DNA from: Streptomyces sp. NBC_01591
GTDB lineage: Bacteria; Actinomycetota; Actinomycetes; Streptomycetales; Streptomycetaceae
DNA length: 64,000 nt
Direction: 5' to 3'
NCBI RefSeq assembly: GCF_035918155.1
Contig: NZ_CP109327.1
Location: 1,488,001 to 1,552,000, forward strand
Within the stretch, counting starts at the first letter, position 1. The number at the start of each line of letters is the position of its first letter. Below are positions 51,884 to 62,525 of the stretch, piece after piece. A program made the position numbers and the translations under genes. The notes beneath the pieces were generated by a model that saw only the letters and a list, made by a program, of their open reading frames with translations, did no database searches and had not been told where the DNA came from.

Positions 51884-53277
51884 TGGGCGCCCGGATATCA
51901 ACGGACATTCCCGGTCGTTTTTCGGGAATGGGGCCCTTCCTCCTCGTCTGGTCCGGTCAGGCGGTATCCCTGGCGGGAAGCGCGGCGGTCCGGTTCGCCT
52001 TCATCGTCGAGGTGTGGTCGGCCGGCGGGAACGCGACAGCCGTCACCATCCTGTCGCTGTGCGCCATGCTGCCGCAGGCCCTGTTCAGTCCCATTGCGGG
52101 TGCAATCGTCGACCGGATACCCAAGCGCACCGCGCTCCGGATAGCCGACGCCGGCGGGCTCCTCGTCGTGGGCACCCTGGCCCTGCTCCACTACCTCGGC
52201 GCGTTCCAGGCCTGGCAGGTCTATCCGGCCACCGTGCTGCTCGGCGTCTGTGCCGCCTTCCAGTTCCCGGCCCTGTCCTCGGCCGTTCCCCTCCTCGTCC
52301 GCAAGGACCAACTGGACCGCACCAACGGCCTGCTGGCCGGCGCGAAGAGTGCCGCCGGGATCGGCGGCCCCGCGCTGGGCGGTCTGCTCGTCGCGCTCTT
52401 CGGGATCGGCCCGACGCTCCTGGTCGACCTGGCGAGCTACGCGTTCGCCCTCATCGGCATCCAGCTCGTGCGCTTCAACGGCGACCGGGTGGCGAAGGCC
52501 ACCACCGACGCACCGCGCCGACGGATCACCGCCGATGCGGTCGAGGGGCTGCGCTACCTGTTCCGGGTACCCAGCCTGCGCGACCTGATCGTCAACTTCT
52601 GTGTCGTCAACCTCGTCATGGTCTTCGGCTTCGCCCTCATCTCGCCGATGGTGCTGCTCCGGGCCGGCAACGGCGCACTCGCCGCGGTCAACACCTCGGT
52701 CGGCGTCGGCGGAGTGGCCGGCGCCCTGCTCATGGCGGCCTGGGGCGGACCCGCGAACCGGGGCCGGGGCATGATGCTCGGCGTGGTCGGCATGTGTCTG
52801 TCCGGCCTGGTGGTGATGGGCCTGGTGGGCAGCGTGACCGGCTGGTGCCTGGCGATCCTGGTCGGCGCCCTGCTCATGACCGTGGTCAACGCGTCGATGC
52901 AGACGATCGTGCAGACCAAGGTCCCCCACGAGTGGCACGGCCGGGTCTTCGGCGCGGTGATGTTCCTGTCGCAGATCTCCGTGCCCCTGGCCATGGCGGT
53001 CTCCGGACCGCTCGCCGACCACGTCTTCGAACCGCTGGCCGCCGAGGGCTCCGGGCTCTTCACCGGGCTCGGTCCCCTCGTCGGCGACGGTCCGGGCAGC
53101 GGCATGTCGGCGATGTTGTTCCTCGCCGGCATCGGCGGGACCGCGGTCGCCCTCTGGGGACTCGCCAGCCGCTCGATCAGGGACATCGACGTCCTGTTGC
53201 CCGACCTCGACGCACCTCAGGAGCCGGTCGAGCAGGGCGAGCACCAGGGAGGTGAGCGGGATGAGGTGCGTGCATGA
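51883..53277 (+). CDS. MFS transporter
   Basis: A 464-residue membrane protein of the macrolide-efflux/MFS_3 type. It has about twelve hydrophobic segments, the loop-2 motif GAIVDRIPKRTALR, and a cytoplasmic centre (FNGDRVAKATTDAPRRRITA). The ATG at 51883 is chosen because it overlaps the stop of the short upstream ORF (TGATG) and has no strong ribosome binding site of its own; longer in-frame starts read through that ORF. Its end overlaps the NRPS-C start by 17 bases, so it is in the same operon. It probably exports the second peptide. Confidence 0.88.
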   Translation: MGARISTDIPGRFSGMGPFLLVWSGQAVSLAGSAAVRFAFIVEVWSAGGNATAVTILSLCAMLPQALFSPIAGAIVDRIPKRTALRIADAGGLLVVGTLALLHYLGAFQAWQVYPATVLLGVCAAFQFPALSSAVPLLVRKDQLDRTNGLLAGAKSAAGIGGPALGGLLVALFGIGPTLLVDLASYAFALIGIQLVRFNGDRVAKATTDAPRRRITADAVEGLRYLFRVPSLRDLIVNFCVVNLVMVFGFALISPMVLLRAGNGALAAVNTSVGVGGVAGALLMAAWGGPANRGRGMMLGVVGMCLSGLVVMGLVGSVTGWCLAILVGALLMTVVNASMQTIVQTKVPHEWHGRVFGAVMFLSQISVPLAMAVSGPLADHVFEPLAAEGSGLFTGLGPLVGDGPGSGMSAMLFLAGIGGTAVALWGLASRSIRDIDVLLPDLDAPQEPVEQGEHQGGERDEVRA

Positions 53278-56200
53278 ACTGTTCGAGGAGCAGGCGGCAC
53301 GGACGCCCGGCGCGACAGCGCTGATCCACGGCGGCGAACGGATCGACTACGCCGGACTCGACGAGCGGGCGGCCCGGTTGGCGGGTCTGCTGGCCGCGCG
53401 GGGCATCCGGGCCGGCGACACGGTCGGCGTGTACCTGGAGCGCTCCACCGCGCTCGTCGTGACGGTGCTCGGCATCCTCAAGGCCGGAGCCGGGTACGTG
53501 ATGCTGGACCCCGGCTTCCCCGCCGAACGACTGCGCGCGATGGCCGAGGACGCGGGGGCCGCCCTGGTCGTCTCGGCCCGCGACGCCGCGCCCGGGATGC
53601 TCGACGTGGCGCAGGTGCACATCGAGGACGTACACGGGGCGCAGCCACTGCCGCGCGGCGCCGTCCCGGTCCGGCCCGACGACATCGCCTGCGTGATGTT
53701 CACCTCCGGATCGACCGGGCGGCCGAAGGGCATCGCCTCGACGCACCACGCGCTCACGGCCACCCTCACCGGACAGACCTTCGCGTCCTTCGGCCCCGGC
53801 GCGGTCTGGCTCCAGTGCGCGCCGCTGTCCTGGGACGCGTTCGCCCTGGAGCTGTGGGGGCCGCTCATGAACGGCGGGACCTGCGTCCTGCACCCCGGGC
53901 AGCGGCCCGAGCCGTTCGTGATGGCACGGCTCGTCGCCGAGCACGGCATCACCTCCATGTACCTCTCGGCGTCCCTCTTCAACGTCATCGTCGACGAGTA
54001 CCCGCAGGTGATGGACGGACTGCGGGAACTCGTGGTGGGCGGCGAGGCCCTGTCCGCGCCGCACGCGGCCCGCGCCCTGGAGCGCCGGCCGGACCTGCGG
54101 CTGAGCAACGGCTACGGCCCCGTCGAGTGCATGATCTTCCTGACCGTCCACCCGGTGAGCGCCGCCGAGCTCGGCGCGGGCCCGGTGCCGATCGGCCGTC
54201 CGCTGGCGGGCAAGCGGCTGCACATCCTCGACGAGGAGCTCCGTCCGGTGCCGGACGGCCGCACCGGTGAGATCTACGCCGCCGGGGCGGGCGTCGCCCG
54301 TGACTACCGGGGACGGCCCGCGCTGACCGCCGAACGCTTCGTCGCGGCCCCGTCCGGTGAGCGCGTCTACCGCACCGGGGACCTCGGGCGACGACGCGCC
54401 GACGGGGTCCTCGAATATCTGGGCCGGGCCGACAGCCAGGTGAAGATCCGGGGCTTCAGGGTGGAGCCGGGCGAGGTCGAGAGCGTACTGGCCCGGCACC
54501 CCGGCATCGACCGGGCGGCGGTCGTCGCCCACGAGCACCCGGCGGGCGACCGCCAGCTGACCGCGTACGTCGTGCCGCGCGGCAGCGCCCGACAGGACTT
54601 CCGGGAAGCGGAGTTGCGCGCCTACGCCCGCGGCGTGCTGGCCGACTACCTCGTCCCGGCGGTCTTCGTACCGGTGGACGCGCTGCCACTGACCCCCAGC
54701 GGAAAGCTGGACCGGGCCGCCCTCCCGGAGCCCGGACCCGCGACGGCCCCCGCCGGCCGGGCGTCGGTGAGCGGCACCGTGGCCGCGCTGTGCGAGCTCT
54801 TCGCCCAGGTGCTGCACACCGACCGGGTCGGCCCGGACGACGACTTCTTCGCCCTCGGCGGCCATTCCCTGCTCGCCGCCCGGCTGCTGGGCCGGATCCG
54901 TACCGCGCTCGGCGCCGAGATCGACATCCGCGGGCTCTTCGAGGCGTCCACCCCGGCGCTCCTCGCCCCGTTCGTCGACACCGCTCCACCGGTGCCCCCC
55001 GCGCCGAGTGCCGTGCCCGGGAACGCTTCCGGGACGCTCCCGGTGTCGCACGCGCAGCACCGGCTGTGGTTCCTGGACCGGATCGGGGCCGGTGCCGCGT
55101 ACAACCTGCCGATGCTGGTCCGGCTCCGGGGCCCGGTCGATCCGGCCGCGCTGGACGACGCCCTGGCCCGGGTCGCCGAGCGTCACGAAGTGCTCCGCAC
55201 CGTCTTCGAGGAGTCCGACGGATCCCCCGTACGACGGGTGCTGAGCGGGGCTGCCGCGCGGCCGCCCTTCCGGCACCTGCGGATCGCCGAGGAGTCGATG
55301 GACCGGGAGATCGAGCGGGAGGCCCGCCACCGCTTCGACCTGCGTGCCGAACTCCCGGTACGAGCAACCCTGTTCACCGCCCGGGAGCACCCGGACGAGC
55401 ACGCGCTCCTGGTGCTGGTCCATCACATCGCCGGCGACGGGTGGTCCCTGCGGCCGCTCTTCCGCGATCTGTCCCGCGCCTACGAGGCACGGGCCCGGGG
55501 CGCGGACGCGGCCGGACTCCCCCCGCTCACCGTCCAGTACGCGGAGCACGCCCGTCACCAGCTCGACCGGCTCGGCTCACCGTCCGACCCGCACGCGCTC
55601 GCCGCCCGCCAGCTCACGTACTGGCACAAGGAACTGGACGGGCTGCCGGCCGGCGGTCCGCTGCTGCCTCGCCGCGCCGGGCGTCCCGCCGTACCCGGTC
55701 CGGACGCGCGGGTCGTGGTGCGCCGGCTCGACGCGGCGGCCCACGCCCGGGTGGTCGAATCGGCCCGCGCCCGGGGCGCCACCCTCTTCATGGCCCTGCA
55801 CGCCGCGCTGGCCACCGTGCTGGTACGGGCCGGTGCGGACGAGGACCTGGCGATCGGCGCCCCGGTGGCCGGACGCGCCGGGGACGGCAGCGTCGAGGAC
55901 GTCGTCGGGTTCTTCGTCAACATGCTGGTGCTGCGCACCGATCTGTCCGGGGACCCCACCGCGGCCGAAGTGCTCGCCCGGGTACGGGAGACGGACCTCG
56001 CCGCGTTCAGCCACCAGGACGTGCCGTTCGAGGACGTGGTCGGCGCCCTCAACCCACCGCGCTCCCCCGGCCGTCAGCCGTTCACCGACGTGGTCCTGGC
56101 GCTCCAGAACAACGCGCGGGCCGAGGTCACGTTGCCCGGTGCCGAACACGGCGTCGAGGTCGTGCGCACCGGCGCCGCCCGGTTCGAACTCCTGGTGGAC

Positions 56201-56785
56201 GTCACGGACTCCACCTCGGACCAGGGCGCACCGGACGGGCTGACGCTGACGTTCGAGTACCGCGGGGAGGCCCTCGAAGCGGAGTTCGTCCAGTGGCTCG
56301 CGGACGCCCTCCCGCAGGCCCTGGAGGCGGCCGCGACCGCCCCCGACACGCCCCTGTCGGGGCTGGGCCTCACCGGGCCGCCCCGGCGGGCCGGTGAGAA
56401 CGACCGGATCGTGGCACCGGCCCGGCACCGCGCCACCGCCCAGCGCACGATGACCGCGCTGGAACGGGAGACCGCCGCCGTGTGGTGCGAGGTCCTCGGC
56501 GTGCCGAGCGCGGGTCCGGACGACGACTTCTTCGCTCTCGGCGGCAACTCCCTGCGCGCGGTGCGCGCCGTGGCCCGGCTCGGCGCCGGACGGCAGGTGA
56601 CCGTGGCCCAGCTGTTCGCCGCGCCCACGGTCGCCGCCTTCGCCGCCGAGCTGGAACGGGCGGTCGCCCTGCCCGCCCCCGCCGCCGCTTCCCCCATCCC
56701 GCGCCGTCCCCGGGTGCCGCGGCGTCCGCAACCCCAGACCCAGCCCAGCAGAAAGCAGGAGGAGTGGCAGTGGACCTCAGTGTGA
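53261..56785 (+). CDS. NRPS-C, A-T-C-T with second module lacking an A domain
   Basis: A 1174-residue synthetase: A (1-485, core [12 protein letters not shown] near 147), T (GGHSL near 533), C (585-1015, HHIAGDGWS near 720), T (GGNSL near 1095), then a Pro-rich tail. Starting with A-T, it should begin a peptide. The hand-read A code is D-A-L-Y-V-G-G-I-F-K, which I cannot match to a substrate. The second T has no adenylation domain in cis, so it must be loaded by another A domain. The ATG at 53261 has an ideal GGGAGGTG six bases upstream and is preferred over the GTG at 53252 within it. Confidence 0.93.
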   Translation: MRCVHELFEEQAARTPGATALIHGGERIDYAGLDERAARLAGLLAARGIRAGDTVGVYLERSTALVVTVLGILKAGAGYVMLDPGFPAERLRAMAEDAGAALVVSARDAAPGMLDVAQVHIEDVHGAQPLPRGAVPVRPDDIACVMFTSGSTGRPKGIASTHHALTATLTGQTFASFGPGAVWLQCAPLSWDAFALELWGPLMNGGTCVLHPGQRPEPFVMARLVAEHGITSMYLSASLFNVIVDEYPQVMDGLRELVVGGEALSAPHAARALERRPDLRLSNGYGPVECMIFLTVHPVSAAELGAGPVPIGRPLAGKRLHILDEELRPVPDGRTGEIYAAGAGVARDYRGRPALTAERFVAAPSGERVYRTGDLGRRRADGVLEYLGRADSQVKIRGFRVEPGEVESVLARHPGIDRAAVVAHEHPAGDRQLTAYVVPRGSARQDFREAELRAYARGVLADYLVPAVFVPVDALPLTPSGKLDRAALPEPGPATAPAGRASVSGTVAALCELFAQVLHTDRVGPDDDFFALGGHSLLAARLLGRIRTALGAEIDIRGLFEASTPALLAPFVDTAPPVPPAPSAVPGNASGTLPVSHAQHRLWFLDRIGAGAAYNLPMLVRLRGPVDPAALDDALARVAERHEVLRTVFEESDGSPVRRVLSGAAARPPFRHLRIAEESMDREIEREARHRFDLRAELPVRATLFTAREHPDEHALLVLVHHIAGDGWSLRPLFRDLSRAYEARARGADAAGLPPLTVQYAEHARHQLDRLGSPSDPHALAARQLTYWHKELDGLPAGGPLLPRRAGRPAVPGPDARVVVRRLDAAAHARVVESARARGATLFMALHAALATVLVRAGADEDLAIGAPVAGRAGDGSVEDVVGFFVNMLVLRTDLSGDPTAAEVLARVRETDLAAFSHQDVPFEDVVGALNPPRSPGRQPFTDVVLALQNNARAEVTLPGAEHGVEVVRTGAARFELLVDVTDSTSDQGAPDGLTLTFEYRGEALEAEFVQWLADALPQALEAAATAPDTPLSGLGLTGPPRRAGENDRIVAPARHRATAQRTMTALERETAAVWCEVLGVPSAGPDDDFFALGGNSLRAVRAVARLGAGRQVTVAQLFAAPTVAAFAAELERAVALPAPAAASPIPRRPRVPRRPQPQTQPSRKQEEWQWTSV

Positions 56786-57822
56786 TGTTCTTCGGTGCGG
56801 ACAGCACCACCGCCGGCGCGGCCCGGCACACCGAGACTTACGAGGACATCCTCGCCGTGGCCCGTACCGCCGACCGGCTCGGGTTCCACGCCGTGTGGAC
56901 CCCCGAGCGCCACTTCCAGCAGGTGGGTCAGGTCTTCCCCAGCCCGCCGGTGCTCAGCGCGGCGCTCGCCGTCGCCACCGAGCGGATCGGGATCCGCGCG
57001 GGCAGCGTCGTCCTGCCGCTGCACCACCCGCTGCGGGTGGCGGAGGACTGGGCCGTCGTGGACAACCTCTCGCACGGGCGGGTGGGCCTCTCCGTCGCCA
57101 CCGGCTGGCACTCCAAGGACTTCACGCTGGCCCCGGGCCAGTACGCGGACCGCCGGCGCACCGCGCTGGAGACGATCCCGCGGCTGCGGTCGTTGTGGGC
57201 GGGCGAGCCCGCCGAGTACCCCGACGGCACGGGCACCCCGGTCTCCGTCACGCCCCAGCCCCGGCCCGTGCAGGACACCCTGCCGCTGTGGGTCACCACG
57301 TCCGGCAACCCGGAGACCTGGGAGGCGGCCGGACAGCTGCGCGCCGGGGTGCTCGGCGCGACCGTCGGGCAGAGCCGTGACGAGCTGGCCGAGAAGATCG
57401 CGCTCTACCGGGTCGCCTGCGCAGCGGCCCCCGACCAGCGGGGCACCGACGCACATGGCCGCGTCACGCTGATGGCCCACACCTACGTCGGCACCGACGA
57501 CGCGGAGGTCCGCCGGATGGCGGGCGCACCACTCAAGACCTACCTCGCCTCGTACGTCCGCCAGACGGCGGCCAACCGGTCCGCGGACGCCACCACCGCG
57601 GGGCTCACCGAGGAACAGACTGCGATGCTCGCCGACTTCGCCTTCGAACGCTATCTGAGCTGGGGCAGCCTGCTCGGCTCCCCCGGCCACTGCGCCAAGA
57701 TGCTCGCCGATCTGGCGGATCTGGGCGTCGACGAGGTCGCCTGCTTCATCGACTTCGGCATCGGACGGGACGACGTACTGGCCGGGCTGCACCGGTTGGC
57801 CGAACTGAAAGAGAACCTGTGA
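56770..57822 (+). CDS. Luciferase-like monooxygenase, MupA/Atu3671 family
   Basis: A 350-residue FMN-dependent luciferase-like monooxygenase. It starts [14 protein letters not shown] and carries the family stretches [20 protein letters not shown] and [15 protein letters not shown], with [16 protein letters not shown] later. MupA-type enzymes occur inside NRPS/PKS clusters, sometimes fused to modules, and are thought to oxidise carrier-bound intermediates. The GTG at 56770 is chosen (AGGAGGAG about six bases upstream), overlapping NRPS-C by 16 bases; the stop shares a base with the NRPS-D start. Beta- or N-hydroxylation of a tethered residue is the likely role. Confidence 0.9.
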   Translation: MDLSVMFFGADSTTAGAARHTETYEDILAVARTADRLGFHAVWTPERHFQQVGQVFPSPPVLSAALAVATERIGIRAGSVVLPLHHPLRVAEDWAVVDNLSHGRVGLSVATGWHSKDFTLAPGQYADRRRTALETIPRLRSLWAGEPAEYPDGTGTPVSVTPQPRPVQDTLPLWVTTSGNPETWEAAGQLRAGVLGATVGQSRDELAEKIALYRVACAAAPDQRGTDAHGRVTLMAHTYVGTDDAEVRRMAGAPLKTYLASYVRQTAANRSADATTAGLTEEQTAMLADFAFERYLSWGSLLGSPGHCAKMLADLADLGVDEVACFIDFGIGRDDVLAGLHRLAELKENL

Positions 57823-60800
57823 TGAGCGCCCCCACCGTTTCGCGCACCGCCCCGGGTGCGGCATCCCCTTCCATGGCCGACCGGTTCGGCGCACTCGGCA
57901 GGGAGCAGCGGGTCCGACTGATGCGTCGCCTCCTGGAGGCGGGGCGGGCCCGCGAGATACCCGCCGTCATACCCCCGCGCGACCCGGGCCGCCGGGTGCC
58001 GCTCAGCCCCGCGCAGCACGACCTGTGGGTGTACGACTCGCTGTATCCCGGTACCCCCGCGCTCAACCTGTGCGCCGCCTACCACTTCGAGCAGCCCGTC
58101 GACCCGGGGCATCTGGAGGGGGCGCTGACGCTGATCCAGCGTCACCACGACATCCTGCGGACCCGGATCGTGACGGACCCGTCGGGTGAGCTGCATGTCG
58201 AGTTCCACGACGACGGGGCCTTCGATCTGGAGCGCGAGGATCTGCGGGGCACCGACAGGACGATCGACGAGGCCTTCGAGACCTTCCGCAGCCGCCCCTT
58301 CGACCTCGGCCGGGACAAGCTGATCCGGGCCCGGTTCGTCCGGGTCGACGAGCGGCGTTCCACGCTGATGCTGAGTCTGCACCACACCATCAGCGACTGG
58401 TGGTCGTTCGATGTGCTGCAGAACGAGTTCGCGCAGGCGTACGGCGCCCTGCGCGACGGTCTGGAGCCGCCCCTCACTCGTCCGGCCGTCCAGTACGCCG
58501 ACTTCTCGTGCTGGCAGAGCGAGTTGGCGGAGTCCGGGGTCTTCGCGAGCCGGCTCGACTTCTGGCGGCGCTATCTCGCCGACCCGCCCGGTCCGCTCAC
58601 CGTGCCGGGCGGGGCCGCAGCCGTCACCGAGGGCGACGGCATCGCGCAGATTCCCTTCCACATCGACGCCCCGACCACCGCCGCGGTGCGGGCCCTGGCC
58701 CGGGAGCGCGGCGCCTCCGTCTACATCGTCCTCATGGCCGCCTTCGCCGTCCTGGCGCACCGGGTCAGCGGCGCCGACGACCTGGTGATCGGCACCCCCA
58801 TCGCCAACCGCGCGGCCAAGGGCCTCGACCAGGTGATCGGGTACGTCATGAATGCCGTGCCGACCCGATGGAAGGTGAGTGCGGACCGGTCCTTCGCGGA
58901 CGTGCTCGCCGGGTTCGCGGTCGATTTCCCGGATCTGATGGCCAACGCGGACGTGCCGGTCGGCCGGATCGTGTCGGCTGCCGCGCCCGAGCGCAGCGCG
59001 GGCCGGGCCCCGCTGTTCCAGTGGGTGTTCATGCACCTGACGCAGCAGCCGAGCGTCTCGGTGATGAAGGAGTTCGCGGAGCCCGAGCGGATCCACACGG
59101 GCGGTGAGCACGATCTGGTCGGCGTGGTGAAGGACAGCGGTGACGGCATGGAGGGCAGCTTCGGGCTGCGCACCGATGTCTTCAGTCCCGAGACGGTGGC
59201 CCGCTGGACGCAGTGCTACGTCGAGCTCCTGCGGCAGATCGCCGCCGACCCGACCGCGCTGATCGGCGACATCGACGTGGTGCCGTCGGCCATGCGCGGT
59301 CGGCTGCTCGCCGGTTCCGCCGGGCCCGCCGCCCCCGCCCCGGTCTCGCTGCCCGAGCTGGTGACCCGGCAGGCGGCCCGCACACCGGGCGCGCCGGCCG
59401 TCGAGTCCCCGGGGCACACCCTGAGCTATGCCCAACTGGACGACCGGGTGGCCCGGTTGGCCGGCCACCTGGTCCGCCTCGGCGTCGGCCCGGGGCGGAT
59501 CGTGGCCCTCGCTCTCGCCCGCGGCAGCGACTGGCCGGTGGCGGCGCTGGCCGTCCAGCGCGCCGGCGCCGCCTATCTGCCCGTCGACCCCGCCCACCCG
59601 GCCGAGCGGCTCCGCCGGGTCCTCGACGAGGCCGTGCCGGTACTCCTCGTCACCGAACCCGGCGCCGCGCCGCTGGAGACCGGTCTGCCGACCCTGGTCC
59701 TCGACGAGGCCGCCTGGGCCGGGGAGCCGCTGCCGCCGGGCGGCCCGGCACCCCACGATGCCGCCCACGTCATCCACACCTCCGGCTCCACCGGCACCCC
59801 CAAGGGTGTGGTGGTCACCCACGCCGGTGTGGCCGCGCTCACCCGGAGCCTGGTGGACGGCATCGTGCTGGACGCCGACAGCCGGGTGCTCCAGCTCGGG
59901 CCGCCCTCCTTCGACATCTCCGTCGGCGAGTTGTGCCTGGCCTTCGGCTCGGGCGGAACCCTGGTGCTGCCGCCCCCGGGCCCGCTCGTGGGCGAGGCCC
60001 TCGGGACGGTACTGACCGAGCGGCGGATCTCCTGCACATTCGTCCCGCCGTCCGTGCTCGCGACCGTGCCGGCCGGACCGCATCCGGACCTGCGCGCCCT
60101 CGTTGTCGGCGCGGAGGCCTGCCCACCGGAGCTGGTGGCCCGCTGGTCCGCCGCCGGGCGGCGTTTCCACAACGCCTACGGGCCCACCGAATCGACCGTC
60201 GTCTCCACCGTCTCCGGACCGCTGGCCGCCGACGGAACGGTGCCGCCCATCGGCACACCGGTGGCGGGCACCACCGCCTATGTCCTCGACGAGCGGCTCC
60301 GTCCGGTTCCGGCCGGTGTCGGCGGTGAGCTGTACCTGGCGGGTCCCGCGCTCGCCCGTGGCTACCTGGGACGTGCCGCGCTCACCGCCGAACGGTTCGT
60401 CGCCGACCCCTACGGTCCGCCCGGCAGCCGGATGTACCGCACCGGCGACCTCGCCCACCGTGACGACAACGGCAGCACGTACTACCTCGGGCGCAGCGAC
60501 GAGCAGGTGAAGCTGCGCGGGCTGCGGATCGAACCCGGTGAGGTCGCCGCCGCGCTCACCGAACACCCCACCGTGGAAGGGGCGGTGGCCGTCGTACGGC
60601 ACGACCGGGCGGACACCGCACAGCTCGTCGCGTACGTGGTGCCGGCGCGGGGGGCGGAGATAGACGCGGACGCGCTGCTCCTGCACGCCTCCGGGCGCCT
60701 GCCCGCGGCCATGGTCCCGGCCGCCGTGGTGGCTCTGGACGCGCTGCCGCTGTCGTCGCACGGCAAGCTCGACCGGGCCGCCCTGCCCGCGCCCGCCCCA

Positions 60801-62525
60801 CGGACCGAGGACGCCGTCCGGCTCCCCGGGTCGGCGCGTGAGGAGATCCTCTGCGGGCTCTTCGCCGAGCTCCTGGATCTCGAACAGGCCGGTGCCGACG
60901 ACGACTTCTTCCGTCTCGGCGGCGACAGCATCATGGCGATCCAGCTCGCCGCCCGGGCGCGGGCGGCCGGTCTGGTGCTCTCGCCGCACGACGTGTTCAC
61001 CGTACGCACCCCGGCCCGGCTGGCCGTGCTGGCCCGCACGCCCGACGCCGACGCCCCGGAAGAGGAGGACACCGGAACCGGCCGGCTGCCCCTCACCCCG
61101 GTGATGCACTGGTGGCGCGAACAGGTCCGGGACACCGCCACGTTCACCCAGTCCATGCTGTTCCCCCTGGCGCTCGGCACCGGACTCGCGGCGATCGAGG
61201 AGGCCCTCTCCGTACTGGCCGAGCGGCATGCCGCGCTGCGGATGCGCCTGGTGCGCGAGGGCGACACCGGCTGGGAGCTCCAGGTACCCGAGGTGAGCGC
61301 ACCTGCCGATGCGCGAGCCGTGCGGGTGGCCGTGCGGGTGGACGCCGATCTCCACGCCCGGGCGACGGAGCTGGCGCGCACCATCGCCCTCCGGCCCGAG
61401 CACGGCGAGATGGTGCGGGCGGTGTGGCTCGACCCCGGTGCCGGCCGGCCCGGTGCCCTGCTGCTGACCGTGCACCACCTGGCCGTGGACGGATTCTCCT
61501 GGCGGGTGCTCGGGCAGGAGCTCGCCGCGGCACTGGACGGCCGCCCCGAGGGCGACGCCGCGCCCGCGAAGACCGCCTCGTTCACCCGGTGGTCCCGGCT
61601 GCTCTCCCAGGAGGCCGGGCTACGACTCGACGAACTCCCCTGGTGGGAGCGGCAGCTGGCGGACGACACGGCCCGCCTCGCAGACGGGCGGTGGGCGGAC
61701 GGCCGACGGGAGACCTTCACCTTCGAGCTGGACCCCGGGCTCACCCGCAGTGTGCTCCTCACCCTGCCGGGCGCCTTCAACTGCCGCCCCGACACGGTGA
61801 TGCTGACCGCCCTGACCGCGGCGGCCGTCCAGCGGCGGGGCACCGGATCCGCGCTCGTCGTCCACCTGGAGGGCCACGGGCGCGAGGTCATCTCCGCCCC
61901 GGTCGACGTGTCCGGCACGGTCGGCTGGTTCACCACGCAGTATCCGGTCCGTCTGGACCTCGGTGCCGCTTCGGTGGTGCCGGGCGGTCAGCCGGGAGAG
62001 GCCCTGAAGTGCGTCAAGGAGCAGCTGCGGGGGGTTCCCTCCGGCGGGCTCGGCTGGGGTCTGCTGCGCTATCTCCACCCGGAGACCGGCCCGGCACTCG
62101 CCGCGCTCCCCGCACCCGATGTCCGCTTCAACTATCTGGGCCGGTTCGCCGCGGGCGACGCGGCGGGCGGGCGGCTGCTGGAACCCGGCCCGGACGCCGT
62201 GCCGCTGGCGCACACCCTGGAGGTGGACGTGCTGGCCCGTGAGGAGAACGGCGAGCCCGTCCTGGAGGCGAGCTTCTCCTACCCGTCGGGGGTGCTCACC
62301 GAGGACGAGGTACGCACACTGGCCGGGGCGTGGTCCAAGGCGCTCTCCGTCCTCGCGGACCACTGCGGGCCGGACGACGGGGCCGTCCACGCCCCGTCCG
62401 ACTTCCCGCTCGTCGACCTGACCGGGGACCAGCTCGAACTGCTCGCGCAGGAGATGGACTTCGGCGACCTGGACGCCGGCCTCGACGACACCGACTCCAC
62501 CGGCGGCGAGGGGGAGCGACGATGA
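57822..62525 (+). CDS. NRPS-D, one module with epimerase (C-A-T-E)
   Basis: A 1567-residue synthetase. After about 55 lead residues: C (60-480), A (505-1000, core [11 protein letters not shown] near 651), T (GGDSI near 1033) and E (1080-1510, HHLAVDG near 1218, [14 protein letters not shown]). The C active-site motif reads HHTISDW rather than HHxxxDG, an unusual Gly-to-Trp change. The A code by hand alignment is D-I-G-F-V-G-A-V-V-K, substrate not recognised. The E domain should deliver a D-residue to NRPS-E. The ATG at 57822 overlaps the monooxygenase stop by one base; the following gene overlaps by four. Confidence 0.93.
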   Translation: MSAPTVSRTAPGAASPSMADRFGALGREQRVRLMRRLLEAGRAREIPAVIPPRDPGRRVPLSPAQHDLWVYDSLYPGTPALNLCAAYHFEQPVDPGHLEGALTLIQRHHDILRTRIVTDPSGELHVEFHDDGAFDLEREDLRGTDRTIDEAFETFRSRPFDLGRDKLIRARFVRVDERRSTLMLSLHHTISDWWSFDVLQNEFAQAYGALRDGLEPPLTRPAVQYADFSCWQSELAESGVFASRLDFWRRYLADPPGPLTVPGGAAAVTEGDGIAQIPFHIDAPTTAAVRALARERGASVYIVLMAAFAVLAHRVSGADDLVIGTPIANRAAKGLDQVIGYVMNAVPTRWKVSADRSFADVLAGFAVDFPDLMANADVPVGRIVSAAAPERSAGRAPLFQWVFMHLTQQPSVSVMKEFAEPERIHTGGEHDLVGVVKDSGDGMEGSFGLRTDVFSPETVARWTQCYVELLRQIAADPTALIGDIDVVPSAMRGRLLAGSAGPAAPAPVSLPELVTRQAARTPGAPAVESPGHTLSYAQLDDRVARLAGHLVRLGVGPGRIVALALARGSDWPVAALAVQRAGAAYLPVDPAHPAERLRRVLDEAVPVLLVTEPGAAPLETGLPTLVLDEAAWAGEPLPPGGPAPHDAAHVIHTSGSTGTPKGVVVTHAGVAALTRSLVDGIVLDADSRVLQLGPPSFDISVGELCLAFGSGGTLVLPPPGPLVGEALGTVLTERRISCTFVPPSVLATVPAGPHPDLRALVVGAEACPPELVARWSAAGRRFHNAYGPTESTVVSTVSGPLAADGTVPPIGTPVAGTTAYVLDERLRPVPAGVGGELYLAGPALARGYLGRAALTAERFVADPYGPPGSRMYRTGDLAHRDDNGSTYYLGRSDEQVKLRGLRIEPGEVAAALTEHPTVEGAVAVVRHDRADTAQLVAYVVPARGAEIDADALLLHASGRLPAAMVPAAVVALDALPLSSHGKLDRAALPAPAPRTEDAVRLPGSAREEILCGLFAELLDLEQAGADDDFFRLGGDSIMAIQLAARARAAGLVLSPHDVFTVRTPARLAVLARTPDADAPEEEDTGTGRLPLTPVMHWWREQVRDTATFTQSMLFPLALGTGLAAIEEALSVLAERHAALRMRLVREGDTGWELQVPEVSAPADARAVRVAVRVDADLHARATELARTIALRPEHGEMVRAVWLDPGAGRPGALLLTVHHLAVDGFSWRVLGQELAAALDGRPEGDAAPAKTASFTRWSRLLSQEAGLRLDELPWWERQLADDTARLADGRWADGRRETFTFELDPGLTRSVLLTLPGAFNCRPDTVMLTALTAAAVQRRGTGSALVVHLEGHGREVISAPVDVSGTVGWFTTQYPVRLDLGAASVVPGGQPGEALKCVKEQLRGVPSGGLGWGLLRYLHPETGPALAALPAPDVRFNYLGRFAAGDAAGGRLLEPGPDAVPLAHTLEVDVLAREENGEPVLEASFSYPSGVLTEDEVRTLAGAWSKALSVLADHCGPDDGAVHAPSDFPLVDLTGDQLELLAQEMDFGDLDAGLDDTDSTGGEGERR

